Positions 53,781-63,713 of a stretch of DNA of 64,000 bases are shown here, in pieces; position 1 is the stretch's first letter, and the number at the start of each line of letters is the position of its first letter. Origin of the DNA: Lachnospiraceae bacterium EP-SM-12S-S03. Its GTDB lineage: Bacteria > Bacillota > Clostridia > Lachnospirales > Lachnospiraceae. The translations under genes were made by a program, and so were the position numbers. The DNA lies in assembly GCA_020540725.1 (NCBI GenBank), contig JAJBSL010000007.1, positions 1 through 64,000 of the forward strand, written 5' to 3'. The notes beneath the pieces are model-generated. The model was given only the letters and a program-made list of their open reading frames with translations, was not told the DNA's origin and did not search any database.

Positions 53781-54602
53781 TTAGATTGTAGAAATAATCT
53801 CTGTCACCAATTTTTCAAACTTATCTTTGACGCGGTCTGCTACTTCCTGTACTTCTTTATGGTCTAACGGCTGGTCTAAAATGCCTGCTGCCATATTTGT
53901 AATGCAGGAAATACCGCACACCTTCATCCCCATATGCGCTGCTGTCATCGCTTCACATACAGTACTCATGCCAACCGCATCCGCACCAAGTGTACGCAGC
54001 ATACGGATTTCTGCCGGAGTCTCATAGTTCGGTCCTGTACACTGTACGTAGACACCTTCCTGAATATTCGTACCAAGCTTTTCAGATGCTTTGCGAATCT
54101 TATCGCAAAGTTCCGGATCATATACATGACTCATATCCGGGAATCTAGCTCCCAGTTCTTCCAGATTTGGTCCGATCAGAGGACTTTTTACAAACATGGA
54201 AACATGGTCTGTGATCATCATAAGATCTCCCGGCTTAAACTCTGTATTTACACCACCTGCCGCATTTGTAAGAATTAATTTCTTTGCGCCTAAAAGTCCC
54301 ATGATTCTTGTCGGCATTACAACATCTGTCATATCGTAACCTTCATAGAAATGTACTCTTCCTTTCATAAGAACTGTCGGGACTCCGTTCACATAACCAA
54401 ATAAAAATCTTCCATCATGTCCAGCTACTGTGGACACCGGAAATCCTTCGATCTCAGAATATGGAATCTCCACTTTGACATCCATATTTTTTGCATACTC
54501 TCCCAATCCTGATCCTAAGATTAGCGCCACCTCCGGCTCAAAATTCGCTTTCGCTTTTACAATTTCTGTACATTTTATTAATTTCTCATATACCTGATTC
54601 AT
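53781..54602 (-). CDS. punA: Purine nucleoside phosphorylase
   Basis: Splits inosine and guanosine with phosphate into base and ribose-1-phosphate. 273 residues, trimeric low-molecular-weight type: LILGSGLGEYA, GRVHFYEGYD, LTNAAGGVN, the purine-binding QCTGPNYETPAEIRML and the late ITNMAAG. It is the last gene of the salvage series and follows deoB by 33 bases. Confidence 0.96.
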   Translation of the reverse strand: MNQVYEKLIKCTEIVKAKANFEPEVALILGSGLGEYAKNMDVKVEIPYSEIEGFPVSTVAGHDGRFLFGYVNGVPTVLMKGRVHFYEGYDMTDVVMPTRIMGLLGAKKLILTNAAGGVNTEFKPGDLMMITDHVSMFVKSPLIGPNLEELGARFPDMSHVYDPELCDKIRKASEKLGTNIQEGVYVQCTGPNYETPAEIRMLRTLGADAVGMSTVCEAMTAAHMGMKVCGISCITNMAAGILDQPLDHKEVQEVADRVKDKFEKLVTEIISTI

Positions 54603-54635
54603 AGGTTCTCCTTTCCGAAACTTTCTGCTTTCTCT

Positions 54636-55826
54636 TTATAGTAATTTCTCCAATATGGATTTTCCAATGGTTCCCTCCGGCATAGCAACACCAAAGTTAT
54701 CTGCTATTGATGCACCGATGACCGCAAACGTATCTTCATTCTCCAAAGCCTGACCTCTTTCCATACTCTTAGAATATGCCACAAACGGAACATATTCTCT
54801 TGTATGATCTGTTCCTTTGTAGGAAGGATCATTTCCGTGGTCTGCTGTTAAGATCAGAAGATCATCTTCATGGATTTCTTTCAGAAGCACGCCGAGATTT
54901 TTATCAAATTTTTCAATCTCCTGTCCATATCCTTCCACATCTCTTCGATGTCCCCACTGTGCATCAAAATCCACAAGATTCACAAAGCAAAGTCCTTGAA
55001 AATCTTTTCTGCAAATGTCGATCGTCTGTTCCATTCCATGAACAGAACTGTCTGAATGGTGCGTCTCTGTGATTCCTTCTCCACAGAAAATGTCATTGAT
55101 CTTTCCGACGCCAATCACATCGTAACCTGCATCCTTTAACGCATTCAGCGCGGTCTTACCTGTCGGCTTTAACGCATAATCATGACGGTTGCTTGTACGC
55201 TTGAACTCACCTTTTTTCTTCCCCACGTAAGGTCTTGCAATTACGCGACCGACTCTCCACTCGTCCTTCATGGTAATCTCTCTGGCGATTTCACAACAAC
55301 GGTACAGATTCTGAAGATCAAATGTTTCCTCGTTTCCACAAATCTGAAGTACAGAATCTGCCGAAGTATACACGATCATGGCTCCCGTATTGATTTCTTC
55401 CTCACCCAGTTCATCAATGATCGCCGTTCCACTGGCACTCTTATTTCCAATGACCTTTTTCCCACACTGTTTTTCCAGCTCTGCAATCAGTTCCGGTGGA
55501 AAGCCTGTATCTGTAAAAGTCTGAAACGGCTTCTTTGTCTCAATCCCCATCATTTCCCAATGTCCGGTCATAGTGTCTTTTCCATTGCTCATCTCACCAA
55601 GACGCATATACCTTCCCATTGGCTGCTCTACCGGTTTCATATCTCCTGCCGCATGCAGGTTGATCATCCCAAGTTTCTGAAGATTCGGAATCTCAAGTTT
55701 TCTCATCTTCTCCAAAATATGTCCAAATGTATCCACACCTTCATCTCCGAATTTTGGAGAATCCGGCATAGCACCGATTCCGAGGGAATCCAGGACGATC
55801 ACAAATACTCTCTTATAATTCTTCAT
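54636..55826 (-). CDS. deoB: Phosphopentomutase
   Basis: Interconverts ribose-1-phosphate and ribose-5-phosphate (and the deoxy forms), linking phosphorolysis to central metabolism. 396 residues of the alkaline-phosphatase superfamily: [22 protein letters not shown] with metal ligands, the phospho-Thr in [13 protein letters not shown], and C-terminal [19 protein letters not shown]. Start overlaps the adenosine deaminase stop by 14 bases. Confidence 0.97.
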   Translation of the reverse strand: MKNYKRVFVIVLDSLGIGAMPDSPKFGDEGVDTFGHILEKMRKLEIPNLQKLGMINLHAAGDMKPVEQPMGRYMRLGEMSNGKDTMTGHWEMMGIETKKPFQTFTDTGFPPELIAELEKQCGKKVIGNKSASGTAIIDELGEEEINTGAMIVYTSADSVLQICGNEETFDLQNLYRCCEIAREITMKDEWRVGRVIARPYVGKKKGEFKRTSNRHDYALKPTGKTALNALKDAGYDVIGVGKINDIFCGEGITETHHSDSSVHGMEQTIDICRKDFQGLCFVNLVDFDAQWGHRRDVEGYGQEIEKFDKNLGVLLKEIHEDDLLILTADHGNDPSYKGTDHTREYVPFVAYSKSMERGQALENEDTFAVIGASIADNFGVAMPEGTIGKSILEKLL

Positions 55827-56790
55827 ATAGTTTCAGCATCCTTTCTTTCTTTTCATTCTCTGCAAAAGCTACTTTCGCCGCATTCCTCATAAGAAGTAAA
55901 ACCTCTTCATCGCGTATTCCATATATTCTTTGGATAAACTCCAATTCCTTTGTCATAGAAGTATTGCTTACTGTACGATTATCTGTATTGATGGTGGCAA
56001 GTATACCCGCATCCAAAAATTCCCGAAGAGGATATTCTGATGAACTTGCAACTGCCTTTGTCTGCAGATTGCTGATCGGACACATTTCCACACCGATTCC
56101 TCTTTCTTTGATCAGCTTTTCCACTTCTCCATGATTTCTCATAGCAATGCCGTGTCCGATTCTTCCTGCTCCCGCCTCTACAGAATCCAAAATATTCTTC
56201 ACTTCCCCGCATTCTCCTGCATGCAGAGTAAACGGCATTCCCATTTCTTTTACTTTTTCAAACAATTCCATGAAATCAGACATTGGATAAATTGCCTCTG
56301 CCCCCGCAAGATCGGCTGCGCAGACACCTTTCCCCAGAAATGTATATGCATCCCGAATCATGGCATAGCTTTCTTCTAAACTCTGATGACGCATCGCGCA
56401 TACGATCACATTATAATCCACATCAAAATCCTGTTTTCCTCGTTCCAATCCATGAAGTAACGCTTCAATTACCTGCTTTGTATTAAATTTTTCACTTGTA
56501 TGAAGGAGTGGTGCAAAACGAATTTCCGCATAGATCACATTGTCCTTACTCATAGTACGCAAAATGTCATAGCCGGCGCCTTCCAATCCTTCCGCATCAC
56601 GAAGGCATTCTCCCGGAATTTCAAATTTTTCTAAATATTCAGAGAGACTTTTGCAATCATCCGATACACTCAGTTCCTCTTCTCTTACTGTCCGTCCCAG
56701 TCTCTTTTCAATAAATTCCCGGCTCAGGGAACCATCCAGATGACAGTGCAGTTCTATTTTCGGTAATTTTATCAGTTCTTCTCTTGTCAT
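55813..56790 (-). CDS. add: Adenosine deaminase
   Basis: Zinc enzyme that converts adenosine or deoxyadenosine to inosine forms. 325 residues. [14 protein letters not shown] (HxH zinc ligands), [18 protein letters not shown], and [12 protein letters not shown] (catalytic Asp pair) are intact. It lies 20 bases after the cytidine deaminase gene. Confidence 0.96.
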   Translation of the reverse strand: MTREELIKLPKIELHCHLDGSLSREFIEKRLGRTVREEELSVSDDCKSLSEYLEKFEIPGECLRDAEGLEGAGYDILRTMSKDNVIYAEIRFAPLLHTSEKFNTKQVIEALLHGLERGKQDFDVDYNVIVCAMRHQSLEESYAMIRDAYTFLGKGVCAADLAGAEAIYPMSDFMELFEKVKEMGMPFTLHAGECGEVKNILDSVEAGAGRIGHGIAMRNHGEVEKLIKERGIGVEMCPISNLQTKAVASSSEYPLREFLDAGILATINTDNRTVSNTSMTKELEFIQRIYGIRDEEVLLLMRNAAKVAFAENEKKERMLKLYEEL

Positions 56791-56810
56791 GATTCTTCCT
56801 CGCTTTCCTT

Positions 56811-57230
56811 CTATGTCAGATTCTTCTGTCCAAACCCCAGTGGAAGTATTTCTTCTAGTGTAAATATCTCATATTGTTCTTTGCTTGTAGCAAGAATAAT
56901 TTGAAATGTCTCCGGATCACAGAATTCCATCATGACCTGACGACATACACCGCACGGAGAAGCATATCCGGTCAATATGCCATCCTTTCCTCCCACAACA
57001 CAGATCGCCTCAAATTCCTTTATTCCTTCACTCACCGCTTTGAAAAATGCGGTACGTTCTGCACAGTTTGTCGGACTATAAGATGCATTTTCAATATTAC
57101 ATCCTCCATAGATGGTTCCGTTTTTCGCAAGGAGCGCTGCTCCTACTTTAAAATTCGAATAAGGCGCATAGGAAAACTGTAACTGTTCTATTGCCTTTTC
57201 AATTAAAGTTCCGGCCAGGTTTTTGTCCAT
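56811..57230 (-). CDS. cdd: Cytidine deaminase
   Basis: Zinc enzyme converting cytidine and deoxycytidine to uridine forms. 139 residues, the tetrameric type: YAPYSNFKVGAALL, the catalytic Glu in NCAERTAFF and the zinc ligands in SPCGVCRQVMMEF. The ATG at 57230 follows GGGAGAAG; thirteen earlier codons overlap deoC and have no site. Confidence 0.96.
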   Translation of the reverse strand: MDKNLAGTLIEKAIEQLQFSYAPYSNFKVGAALLAKNGTIYGGCNIENASYSPTNCAERTAFFKAVSEGIKEFEAICVVGGKDGILTGYASPCGVCRQVMMEFCDPETFQIILATSKEQYEIFTLEEILPLGFGQKNLT

Positions 57231-57246
57231 ATATCTTCTCCCTCTC

Positions 57247-57915
57247 TTAATATCCAGATGCCTCTTCACTTTTTACAATTTTGATCATTCTGCTTGTTCC
57301 GAGACGGTCCGCACCTAACGCAAGGAATTTTTCTGCATCTTCCATGGAAGAAATTCCTCCCGCTGCTTTCATCTTCACGTCCGGTCCAATATGTTTTGCA
57401 AACAACTCAATGTCTTCAAATGTGGCTCCTGCTTTGGAAAATCCGGTAGAAGTCTTGATATAGTCTGCTCCCGCACTCGTTACGATTTCACACATTTTTA
57501 TCTTTTCTTCCTCTGTAAGAAGACAAGTCTCAATGATCACTTTTAGAATCTTCTCTCCACATGCTGCTTTTAATGTGCGGATTTCTTCTTCAATCCTGTC
57601 GTATTTCTTATCTTTCAGCCAGCCGATATTGATAACCATATCGATTTCCTTTGCCCCGTTTGCAATGGCATCCTTTGTCTCAAACTCTTTGACCGCCGTT
57701 GTCATATATCCGTTTGGAAATCCAATGACAGTACATACCGGAATTCTATCTCCAAGATATTCACTTGCCTGTTTTACATAACTCGGAGGAATGCATACCG
57801 ATGCAGTCTGAAATTCTGCTGCATCATCACAGATCTGTTTGATTTCCTCCCAGGTAGCGCCTTGTGTCAGTAATGTATGATCCACATGTTTTAATACTTC
57901 CTTTGTATTCATCAT
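57247..57915 (-). CDS. deoC: Deoxyribose-phosphate aldolase
   Basis: Cleaves deoxyribose-5-phosphate to glyceraldehyde-3-phosphate and acetaldehyde. 222 residues, TIM barrel; [16 protein letters not shown] at the start, [11 protein letters not shown], the Schiff-base Lys in [16 protein letters not shown], and KAAGGISS. Two ATG codons stand in a row; either fits GGAGG. Twelve bases after the uridine phosphorylase stop. Confidence 0.97.
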   Translation of the reverse strand: MMNTKEVLKHVDHTLLTQGATWEEIKQICDDAAEFQTASVCIPPSYVKQASEYLGDRIPVCTVIGFPNGYMTTAVKEFETKDAIANGAKEIDMVINIGWLKDKKYDRIEEEIRTLKAACGEKILKVIIETCLLTEEEKIKMCEIVTSAGADYIKTSTGFSKAGATFEDIELFAKHIGPDVKMKAAGGISSMEDAEKFLALGADRLGTSRMIKIVKSEEASGY

Positions 57916-57927
57916 TTCTTCCTCCCT

Positions 57928-58704
57928 TTATTTCTGATCTTCTTTGATTAACTTACGAATTGCCTCCACTGCAACCTGAATCGCCATATCTGTATCGTGT
58001 ACAACCGGATTCTCAAGTCCTAATTTTTCTCTTTCCTGGTTCGCCACTACAAGGAAGCAGGAACCGGCTCTTACACCAAGGTAACTTGCCACGATAAATA
58101 AAGCAGCAGATTCCATCTCGGAAGCAAGACATCCCAGTCTCTTCCATGCTTCCCATTTGTTCATGAGTTCATAAGATACCGGTTTCGTCTCCGGTTCATG
58201 CTGTCCGTAAAATGCATCTTTACACTGCACCACACCTGTATGGAAAGGATATCCTTTCTCCTTCGCCGCATTCACCAGTGCATTTGTCACCTGCAGATCT
58301 GCCACAGAAGGAAATTCGATGGGCGCATATTCTCTGCTTGTTCCTTCCATACGGATGGCACCAGTAGCCACTACCACATCGCCGCTTTTCACCTCTGTCT
58401 GCATACCACCGCAAGTTCCGATTCTAATAAATGTATCCGCACCACACCGATACAGTTCTTCCATGGCTATGGACGCCGACGGGCCACCGATTCCGGTAGA
58501 AGTCACACTCACCTTCACTCCGTCCAAAGTCCCTGTATACGTTACATATTCTCTATTATCCGCAATCAGTACAGGATCATCAAAATATTTTGCAATTTTA
58601 GCACATCTTTTCGGATCCCCCGGCATGATCACATATCTTCCGACTTCTCCTTTTGCAACCTGAATATGATACTGTCTGCTTGCATCTTCTGAATAGTTTT
58701 TCAT
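57928..58704 (-). CDS. udp: Uridine phosphorylase
   Basis: Hexameric nucleoside phosphorylase acting on uridine, 258 residues. [44 protein letters not shown] and [20 protein letters not shown] (ribose-binding Glu-Met-Glu) are typical. Uridine rather than purine specificity is judged from the [13 protein letters not shown] stretch. First gene after the terminator at 58.73-58.75 kb. Confidence 0.94.
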   Translation of the reverse strand: MKNYSEDASRQYHIQVAKGEVGRYVIMPGDPKRCAKIAKYFDDPVLIADNREYVTYTGTLDGVKVSVTSTGIGGPSASIAMEELYRCGADTFIRIGTCGGMQTEVKSGDVVVATGAIRMEGTSREYAPIEFPSVADLQVTNALVNAAKEKGYPFHTGVVQCKDAFYGQHEPETKPVSYELMNKWEAWKRLGCLASEMESAALFIVASYLGVRAGSCFLVVANQEREKLGLENPVVHDTDMAIQVAVEAIRKLIKEDQK

Positions 58705-58724
58705 ATTATCGCTCCTTTTCGTTT

Positions 58725-58754
58725 AAGAAAGGAGAATGTGCGGGCACATTCTCC
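58725..58754 (-). terminator. Internal terminator between transporter and salvage genes
   Basis: GGAGAATGTGC pairs with GCACATTCTCC around a two-base gap and is followed on the minus strand by TTTCTT. It lies between the last permease gene and uridine phosphorylase and would lower transcription into the salvage genes. Confidence 0.75.
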
Positions 58755-58784
58755 AAAAACTGCACACCGCAAGAACCTTTTCCC

Positions 58785-59726
58785 TTAACGCTGTCCTTTA
58801 TCATATGGAATACCTTCCGCCTTCGGCGCTCTTGATTTCTTTGAAACGAATACAAGAACGATCAGTGAAATAATATACGGAAGCATATTGTAAAGTGTAC
58901 TCGGAAGTTTCAATGCTACTAACGCATCAAATCCTGTATATACGTTGGAAAGCGCACGGAATAATCCGAACAGCAGCGCTGCAAGTCCAATATTAACCGG
59001 CTTCCACTGTCCAAAAATCATTACCGCAAGAGCAAGGAAACCAAAACCTGCCACACCATTTTCAAATTTCCATTCGCTGACACCGGCCGTAATATACACA
59101 AGTCCGCCGAGTCCGCCAAGCGCACCTGAAATCAGAACGCCTGCATAGCGCATCTTATAAACATTGATACCCACGGAATCCGCTGCCTGTGGATGTTCTC
59201 CACATGCACAAAGTCTCAAACCAAACTTTGTCTTATAAAGTACAACATAAGATGCAATAAGAACCAAAAGTGCAATCAGCATAAACCAATTGAATTCAAA
59301 ATCACCGATATTCATGATAAAGGCTTTTTTTGCATGTCCATAGGCAACTGTAGAAGATACATTATCCACACTCTCTGCAGTATTGATCGCTCTTACGATA
59401 ACAACTGCTGCTGCTGGTCCTAAAAGATTAAGCGCCGTACCTACCAGTGTCTGGTCTGCTTTGAACCGGATCGCTGCAACACCAAGAAGAAGGGAGCAGA
59501 TCATACCTACAAGAACACTTGCCAGCACTACAAGCAAAATGACAAGCGGTGCCGCCATGGCTTCCGGAAGAAATTTCATCGTCAATGCTCCACCGAGGGC
59601 TCCCGTAACCATAATCCCTTCCAAACCGATATTGATTACTCCACTATGTTCTGAGAAGCATCCACCAAGTGCTACAAGCACAAGAACGGAAGCAAATATT
59701 AATGTATACTGAACCAATAACATCAT
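58785..59726 (-). CDS. nupQ: Nucleoside ABC transporter permease (second)
   Basis: A 313-residue membrane protein of the BPD_transp_2 family, about nine helices; VLVALGGCFSEHSGVINIGLEGIMVTGALGGAL and GENPQAADSVGIN-type CGEHPQAADSVGIN are recognisable. It pairs with the preceding permease as the two-membrane-subunit core seen in NupNOPQ/BmpA-NupABC nucleoside importers. Starts on the last base of the upstream stop. Confidence 0.92.
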   Translation of the reverse strand: MMLLVQYTLIFASVLVLVALGGCFSEHSGVINIGLEGIMVTGALGGALTMKFLPEAMAAPLVILLVVLASVLVGMICSLLLGVAAIRFKADQTLVGTALNLLGPAAAVVIVRAINTAESVDNVSSTVAYGHAKKAFIMNIGDFEFNWFMLIALLVLIASYVVLYKTKFGLRLCACGEHPQAADSVGINVYKMRYAGVLISGALGGLGGLVYITAGVSEWKFENGVAGFGFLALAVMIFGQWKPVNIGLAALLFGLFRALSNVYTGFDALVALKLPSTLYNMLPYIISLIVLVFVSKKSRAPKAEGIPYDKGQR

Positions 59727-60856
59727 TATGCCTCTCCTCCTCTCTCTGTTTTCGCCGCCAGTTTCTCATCTCTTCTGTCAAGATATCTGTTCAGCCATAA
59801 TTTGAAGAAGAGAACGAAACCACACAAATAGATAATGAATGCGATCATCAGATCTGAAATCTGTGTACAGTACATAGATTTATCCACATAGCTTCCACCA
59901 CTTGTAATATGCTGAATGAAATAAGATGAGAATATGGTTCCGATCGGATTCAATCCACCAAGGAACGCCGCGGCGATTCCGTTGAATCCCATCGCCGGAA
60001 CACTCGTAAGCTGCACCATCCACTGTTCGATTCCACTTAAGTAGAAGATACCGGCTCCCATACCTGCAAGACCGCCTGAAATCATCATAGTCACAATAAT
60101 ATTTTTCTTTTCTTTCATACCACAGTATTTCGCTGCGTTTTTATTCATACCGGTTGCCTTCAATTCAAATCCGAATTTTGTCTTCTCCATGAAAATCCAT
60201 ACAAGAATCGCCATAAGCACTGAGAATAATATACCGATCGTAACAAATTCATTGTTGGAAAAGATTTTGTCTAATCCCATGTTTGGGATCAGAGCATTTG
60301 GATTTGCACTTACAAGCTTCTCTGTATACGGTGTAGAAGGTTCTTTCACTTTTGTAAGAAGCATATTCACACAATACAGACCGATCCAATTCAACATAAT
60401 GCAGGAAATTACTTCGTTCACATTGAAATATGCTTTCAAAACACCTGAAAGACCTCCGACAAGAGCTGCTACTACAATTGCCGCAAGCAGACATACGTAC
60501 CAAGGCATCTTAAGCGCCACTGCAAAATAGATACATGCCCCGGCTCCCACAACATACTGACCCGCTGCTCCAATATTAAAAAGGCCTACTTTATTTGCAA
60601 ATAATACAGACAGACCACACATAAGTAATGCAGAAGCCTTTACAAGAGTTGTCCCCAGGTACTTCATCACTGCTACAGAACTCGGATAGTACAGATAATT
60701 CTTCAAAATTGCAACAATGGCTTCTCCGGCTCCGCTCGGATTGATAATAAGAAGAACAATATAACCTACTAAAATACCAATCAAAATACAAAGCAATGAT
60801 GCAATGACTGTCTGAAATCCGTCATTTCTGATCAGACTCTTCTTTTTCTTATTCAT
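59726..60856 (-). CDS. nupP: Nucleoside ABC transporter permease (first)
   Basis: A 376-residue permease of the same family as its neighbour, with about ten helices, NKVGLFNIGAAGQYVVGA, VNEVISCIMLNWIGLY and GFNGIAAAFLGGLNPIG. The ATG at 60856 is chosen (AGGAGTCAGG upstream) and overlaps the ATPase stop by eight bases; fifteen further codons upstream have no site. Confidence 0.92.
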   Translation of the reverse strand: MNKKKKSLIRNDGFQTVIASLLCILIGILVGYIVLLIINPSGAGEAIVAILKNYLYYPSSVAVMKYLGTTLVKASALLMCGLSVLFANKVGLFNIGAAGQYVVGAGACIYFAVALKMPWYVCLLAAIVVAALVGGLSGVLKAYFNVNEVISCIMLNWIGLYCVNMLLTKVKEPSTPYTEKLVSANPNALIPNMGLDKIFSNNEFVTIGILFSVLMAILVWIFMEKTKFGFELKATGMNKNAAKYCGMKEKKNIIVTMMISGGLAGMGAGIFYLSGIEQWMVQLTSVPAMGFNGIAAAFLGGLNPIGTIFSSYFIQHITSGGSYVDKSMYCTQISDLMIAFIIYLCGFVLFFKLWLNRYLDRRDEKLAAKTERGGEA

Positions 60857-62390
60857 GTGTTCCTGACTCCTTTCTCTTGGAACCTGCCATATAAAGACCA
60901 AGTTCTTCTACCGTAACCTTCTTCGGATCAAATTCCCCTACAATCTGTCCTTCAAACATCACAAGAATACGGTCAGATACATTCATAACCTCATCCAGCT
61001 CTAAACTTACAAGCAGAACTCCTTTTCCCGCATCTCTCTGTGCCACAAGCTGCTTATGAATATACTCAATAGCTCCTACATCAAGACCTCTTGTCGGCTG
61101 TACTGCGATCAAAAGTTCCGGATTCTTATCGATTTCACGGGCAATGATCGCTTTCTGCTGATTACCGCCCGACATAGATCTGGCCTTTGTAATAGCTCCC
61201 TGACCGGAACGTACATCATACTGCTCGATCAGACGGTTCGCATATTCCCGAATTGCTTTTCTCTTTAAAAATCCCGCTTTATTTGTAAATTGTGGTTCAA
61301 AATATCTTTGAAGTACAATATTATCTTCCAGTGAGTAGTCTAAAACAAGTCCATGTTTGTGTCTGTCCTCCGGAATATGACTCATGCCGGATGTAAGACG
61401 TTTCCGGATTGACGTATGTGTAATATCCTGCCCATTCATCGTGATCGTTCCTGACTTCAACGGCTCCAATCCGGATAATCCATATACGAACTCTGTCTGT
61501 CCATTGCCATCAATGCCCGCAATACATACAATTTCTCCTCGTCTTACCTGCAGTGACACATTATTTACCGCATTATTTTTATGATGTTTGGATGCTACTG
61601 TCATATCCTTAATGTCTAAAACTACTTCGCCCGGTTCACAAGGTTTCTTTTCTACGATAAAATTGACATCACGTCCAACCATCATGGTAGAAAGTTTCTC
61701 CGGTGTTGCATCCTTAATATCTACCGTTCCGATATATTTTCCTTTCCTAAGTACACTGCATCGGTCCGCCACCTGCATAATCTCTGCAAGCTTGTGTGTG
61801 ATGAAAAGAATACTCTTTCCTTCTGCAGCCAGACTTTTCATAATCTCCATCAATTCCTGAATCTCCTGCGGAGTAAGAACTGCCGTAGGCTCATCAAAAA
61901 TCAGAATTTCATTGTCACGATAGAGCATTTTCAAAATCTCCGTTCTCTGCTGCATACCTACCGTAATATCTTCCACAAGTGCATCCGGATCTACAAATAG
62001 TCCATATTTTTCAGAAAGAGCAACTACCTTTTTCCTTGCTTCATCTTTCTTAAGAAATCCTCCCTTTGTAGTTTCCACGCCAAGGATAATGTTATCAAGA
62101 ACGCTGAAACATTCCACCAGCTTAAAATGCTGATGCACCATTCCTATTCCAAGAGCATTGGCATCATTCGGATCTTTGATTTCCACCTTTTGCCCGTCCT
62201 TTCGAATCTCGCCTTCTTCCGGCTGATACAATCCGAAAAGCACACTCATCAATGTGGATTTCCCTGCTCCGTTTTCGCCAAGTAATGCATGGATTTCACC
62301 TTTTTTCAATTGTAAAGTGATATTGTCGTTTGCAATGATCCCCGGAAATCTTTTTGTGATATTCAGCATCTCAATCGCATACTTTTCCAT
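60849..62390 (-). CDS. nupO: Nucleoside ABC transporter ATPase with two ABC domains
   Basis: A 513-residue tandem ATPase. Domain 1 (about 1-245): Walker A GENGAGKST, signature region VGMQQRTEI (degenerate), Walker B ILIFDEP. Domain 2 (about 255-505): Walker A replaced by GIDGNGQTE, signature MSGGNQQK and degenerate Walker B (LIAVQPTRGLD). Such asymmetry is normal in the sugar/nucleoside class. It lies 91 bases after the binding-protein gene, with a terminator hairpin between. Confidence 0.95.
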   Translation of the reverse strand: MEKYAIEMLNITKRFPGIIANDNITLQLKKGEIHALLGENGAGKSTLMSVLFGLYQPEEGEIRKDGQKVEIKDPNDANALGIGMVHQHFKLVECFSVLDNIILGVETTKGGFLKKDEARKKVVALSEKYGLFVDPDALVEDITVGMQQRTEILKMLYRDNEILIFDEPTAVLTPQEIQELMEIMKSLAAEGKSILFITHKLAEIMQVADRCSVLRKGKYIGTVDIKDATPEKLSTMMVGRDVNFIVEKKPCEPGEVVLDIKDMTVASKHHKNNAVNNVSLQVRRGEIVCIAGIDGNGQTEFVYGLSGLEPLKSGTITMNGQDITHTSIRKRLTSGMSHIPEDRHKHGLVLDYSLEDNIVLQRYFEPQFTNKAGFLKRKAIREYANRLIEQYDVRSGQGAITKARSMSGGNQQKAIIAREIDKNPELLIAVQPTRGLDVGAIEYIHKQLVAQRDAGKGVLLVSLELDEVMNVSDRILVMFEGQIVGEFDPKKVTVEELGLYMAGSKRKESGTHE

Positions 62391-62430
62391 CCTTTACGTC
62401 CTCCTCTCATAAAACTTTCCAGCCATTTAT

Positions 62431-62463
62431 TCAAAAAGGAGCAGGATAAGTTGCCTGCTCCTT
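62431..62463 (-). terminator. Terminator/attenuator after the nucleoside-binding protein gene
   Basis: AAGGAGCAGG pairs with CCTGCTCCTT around an eight-base loop, followed on the minus strand by TTTGA. It lies 19 bases after the binding-protein stop and 45 bases before the ATPase start, so the binding protein is probably made in excess over the rest of the transporter. Confidence 0.85.
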
Positions 62464-62481
62464 CGTTGCCAGAATCATGAT

Positions 62482-63615
62482 TTATTTAATGCTGCCGTAA
62501 TCTGTAACTTTAATTGTTGTCTTTGGCATAGCAGAAGTATCATTGGAAACCTCTACTTTTCCATCTGCCATATCTTTTACAAGTACTTTGTAATCATCCT
62601 GTGTAAATCCATCGCCCCACTGTGTTGTCTCTAATGGAAGCTGAACGTAGTTCTCTTCCGGATTTTCAGAAACAATACCAAGGTTGTCGATCTTACCTGC
62701 GTGCTCGCTCCATTTTCCTGCTTTAATGTCTGTAAGGACATTTTTTACTGTTGTTGCAAGACCTTTCATAGCAGAAGTAATTGTAATGTCTTTTCCGATG
62801 ATTCCTGACTGGTCAGAGTCAACACCGATTACTTTACCGCCTGTTTTCTTTGCTGCTTCTACTGCTGATGTATATATACCGCCACCACATGCAAATACTG
62901 CTTCTACACCTTTGGAGCTATACCATGTATCCATGTAAGCTGTAATATCAGCATCACCGTAGAACTGTCCACCGCATACATACTCAACCTGAACTTCGTT
63001 CTCAATACCAAGTTCTTTTGCTGCTGCATCAACTCCCTGTACAAATCCGTAACCAAAACGGTTTACTGCAGGAACTGACATACCGCCAAGGAATCCAAGA
63101 TGTTTGTAACCTAATTTTACTGCTGCAACACCTGCCATATAACCTGAAAGTTCTTCCTGATAAGTAGCACAGTATACATTGTCTGCTCTGTAACCTTCTT
63201 TTACTCCGTCAAGTTCTCCTTCTCCCATATCAAGTGCAACAAATTTCACATCCGGATATGTCTCTGACTGATCTACAACAGATTTTGCAAATAAGTATCC
63301 TGGAAGTACCACTACATTAGCTCCATCTGCAATTGCCTGATCGATACTTGCGCTTCTTGCCTCATCAGAGTCGCTTTCCGGCTTAAAATAGTTGAATTCC
63401 ACATCATTGTCTTCTGCCCATGCTTTACATGTCTCATATGTTGTCTGGTTAAAGCTCTGGTCTGTAATATCTCCGGAGTCTGTAACCATGGCAACTTTCA
63501 TATCTTCTTCTTTTCCACCATCTGCTTTCTTGTCATCTCCGCTTGATCCGCCGCATGCTGTTAATGAAAATGCCATAACACCCGCAAGTAACGCTGCGAT
63601 AATTCTCTTTTTCAT
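62482..63615 (-). CDS. nupN: BMP-family nucleoside-binding lipoprotein
   Basis: Surface solute-binding protein, 377 residues, lipobox LTAC with Cys at 21, followed by a Gly/Lys/Asp linker. The BMP/PnrA-like fold shows VAMVTDSGDITDQSFNQTTYE, ANVVVLPGYLFA, LGFLGGMSVPAVNRFGYGF and GVDSDQSG. It delivers nucleosides to the two permeases; purine nucleosides are likely given PnrA-type relatives and the enzymes downstream. GGAGGG precedes the ATG. Confidence 0.94.
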   Translation of the reverse strand: MKKRIIAALLAGVMAFSLTACGGSSGDDKKADGGKEEDMKVAMVTDSGDITDQSFNQTTYETCKAWAEDNDVEFNYFKPESDSDEARSASIDQAIADGANVVVLPGYLFAKSVVDQSETYPDVKFVALDMGEGELDGVKEGYRADNVYCATYQEELSGYMAGVAAVKLGYKHLGFLGGMSVPAVNRFGYGFVQGVDAAAKELGIENEVQVEYVCGGQFYGDADITAYMDTWYSSKGVEAVFACGGGIYTSAVEAAKKTGGKVIGVDSDQSGIIGKDITITSAMKGLATTVKNVLTDIKAGKWSEHAGKIDNLGIVSENPEENYVQLPLETTQWGDGFTQDDYKVLVKDMADGKVEVSNDTSAMPKTTIKVTDYGSIK

Positions 63616-63639
63616 AATTTACCCTCCTATGAATCTTTT

Positions 63640-63692
63640 GTTAACAGATTTTAACTCGAACACATTTTACCATATCCACTGTCGAGATACAA
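63640..63692 (-). promoter_or_regulatory. Candidate promoter and dyad upstream of the nucleoside cluster
   Basis: On the minus strand TTGTAT (63687-63692), 17 bases, TAAAAT (63664-63669). Downstream of the -10 an inverted repeat GTTAA-N6-TTAAC (63640-63655) could be an operator. The -35 is weak. Confidence 0.5.
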
Positions 63693-63713
63693 TGAATATT
63701 CAAGACATTCCAA

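Noticed and set aside
55182..55892. A 236-codon plus-strand frame over deoB
   Set aside because: Antisense shadow of a conserved enzyme gene.
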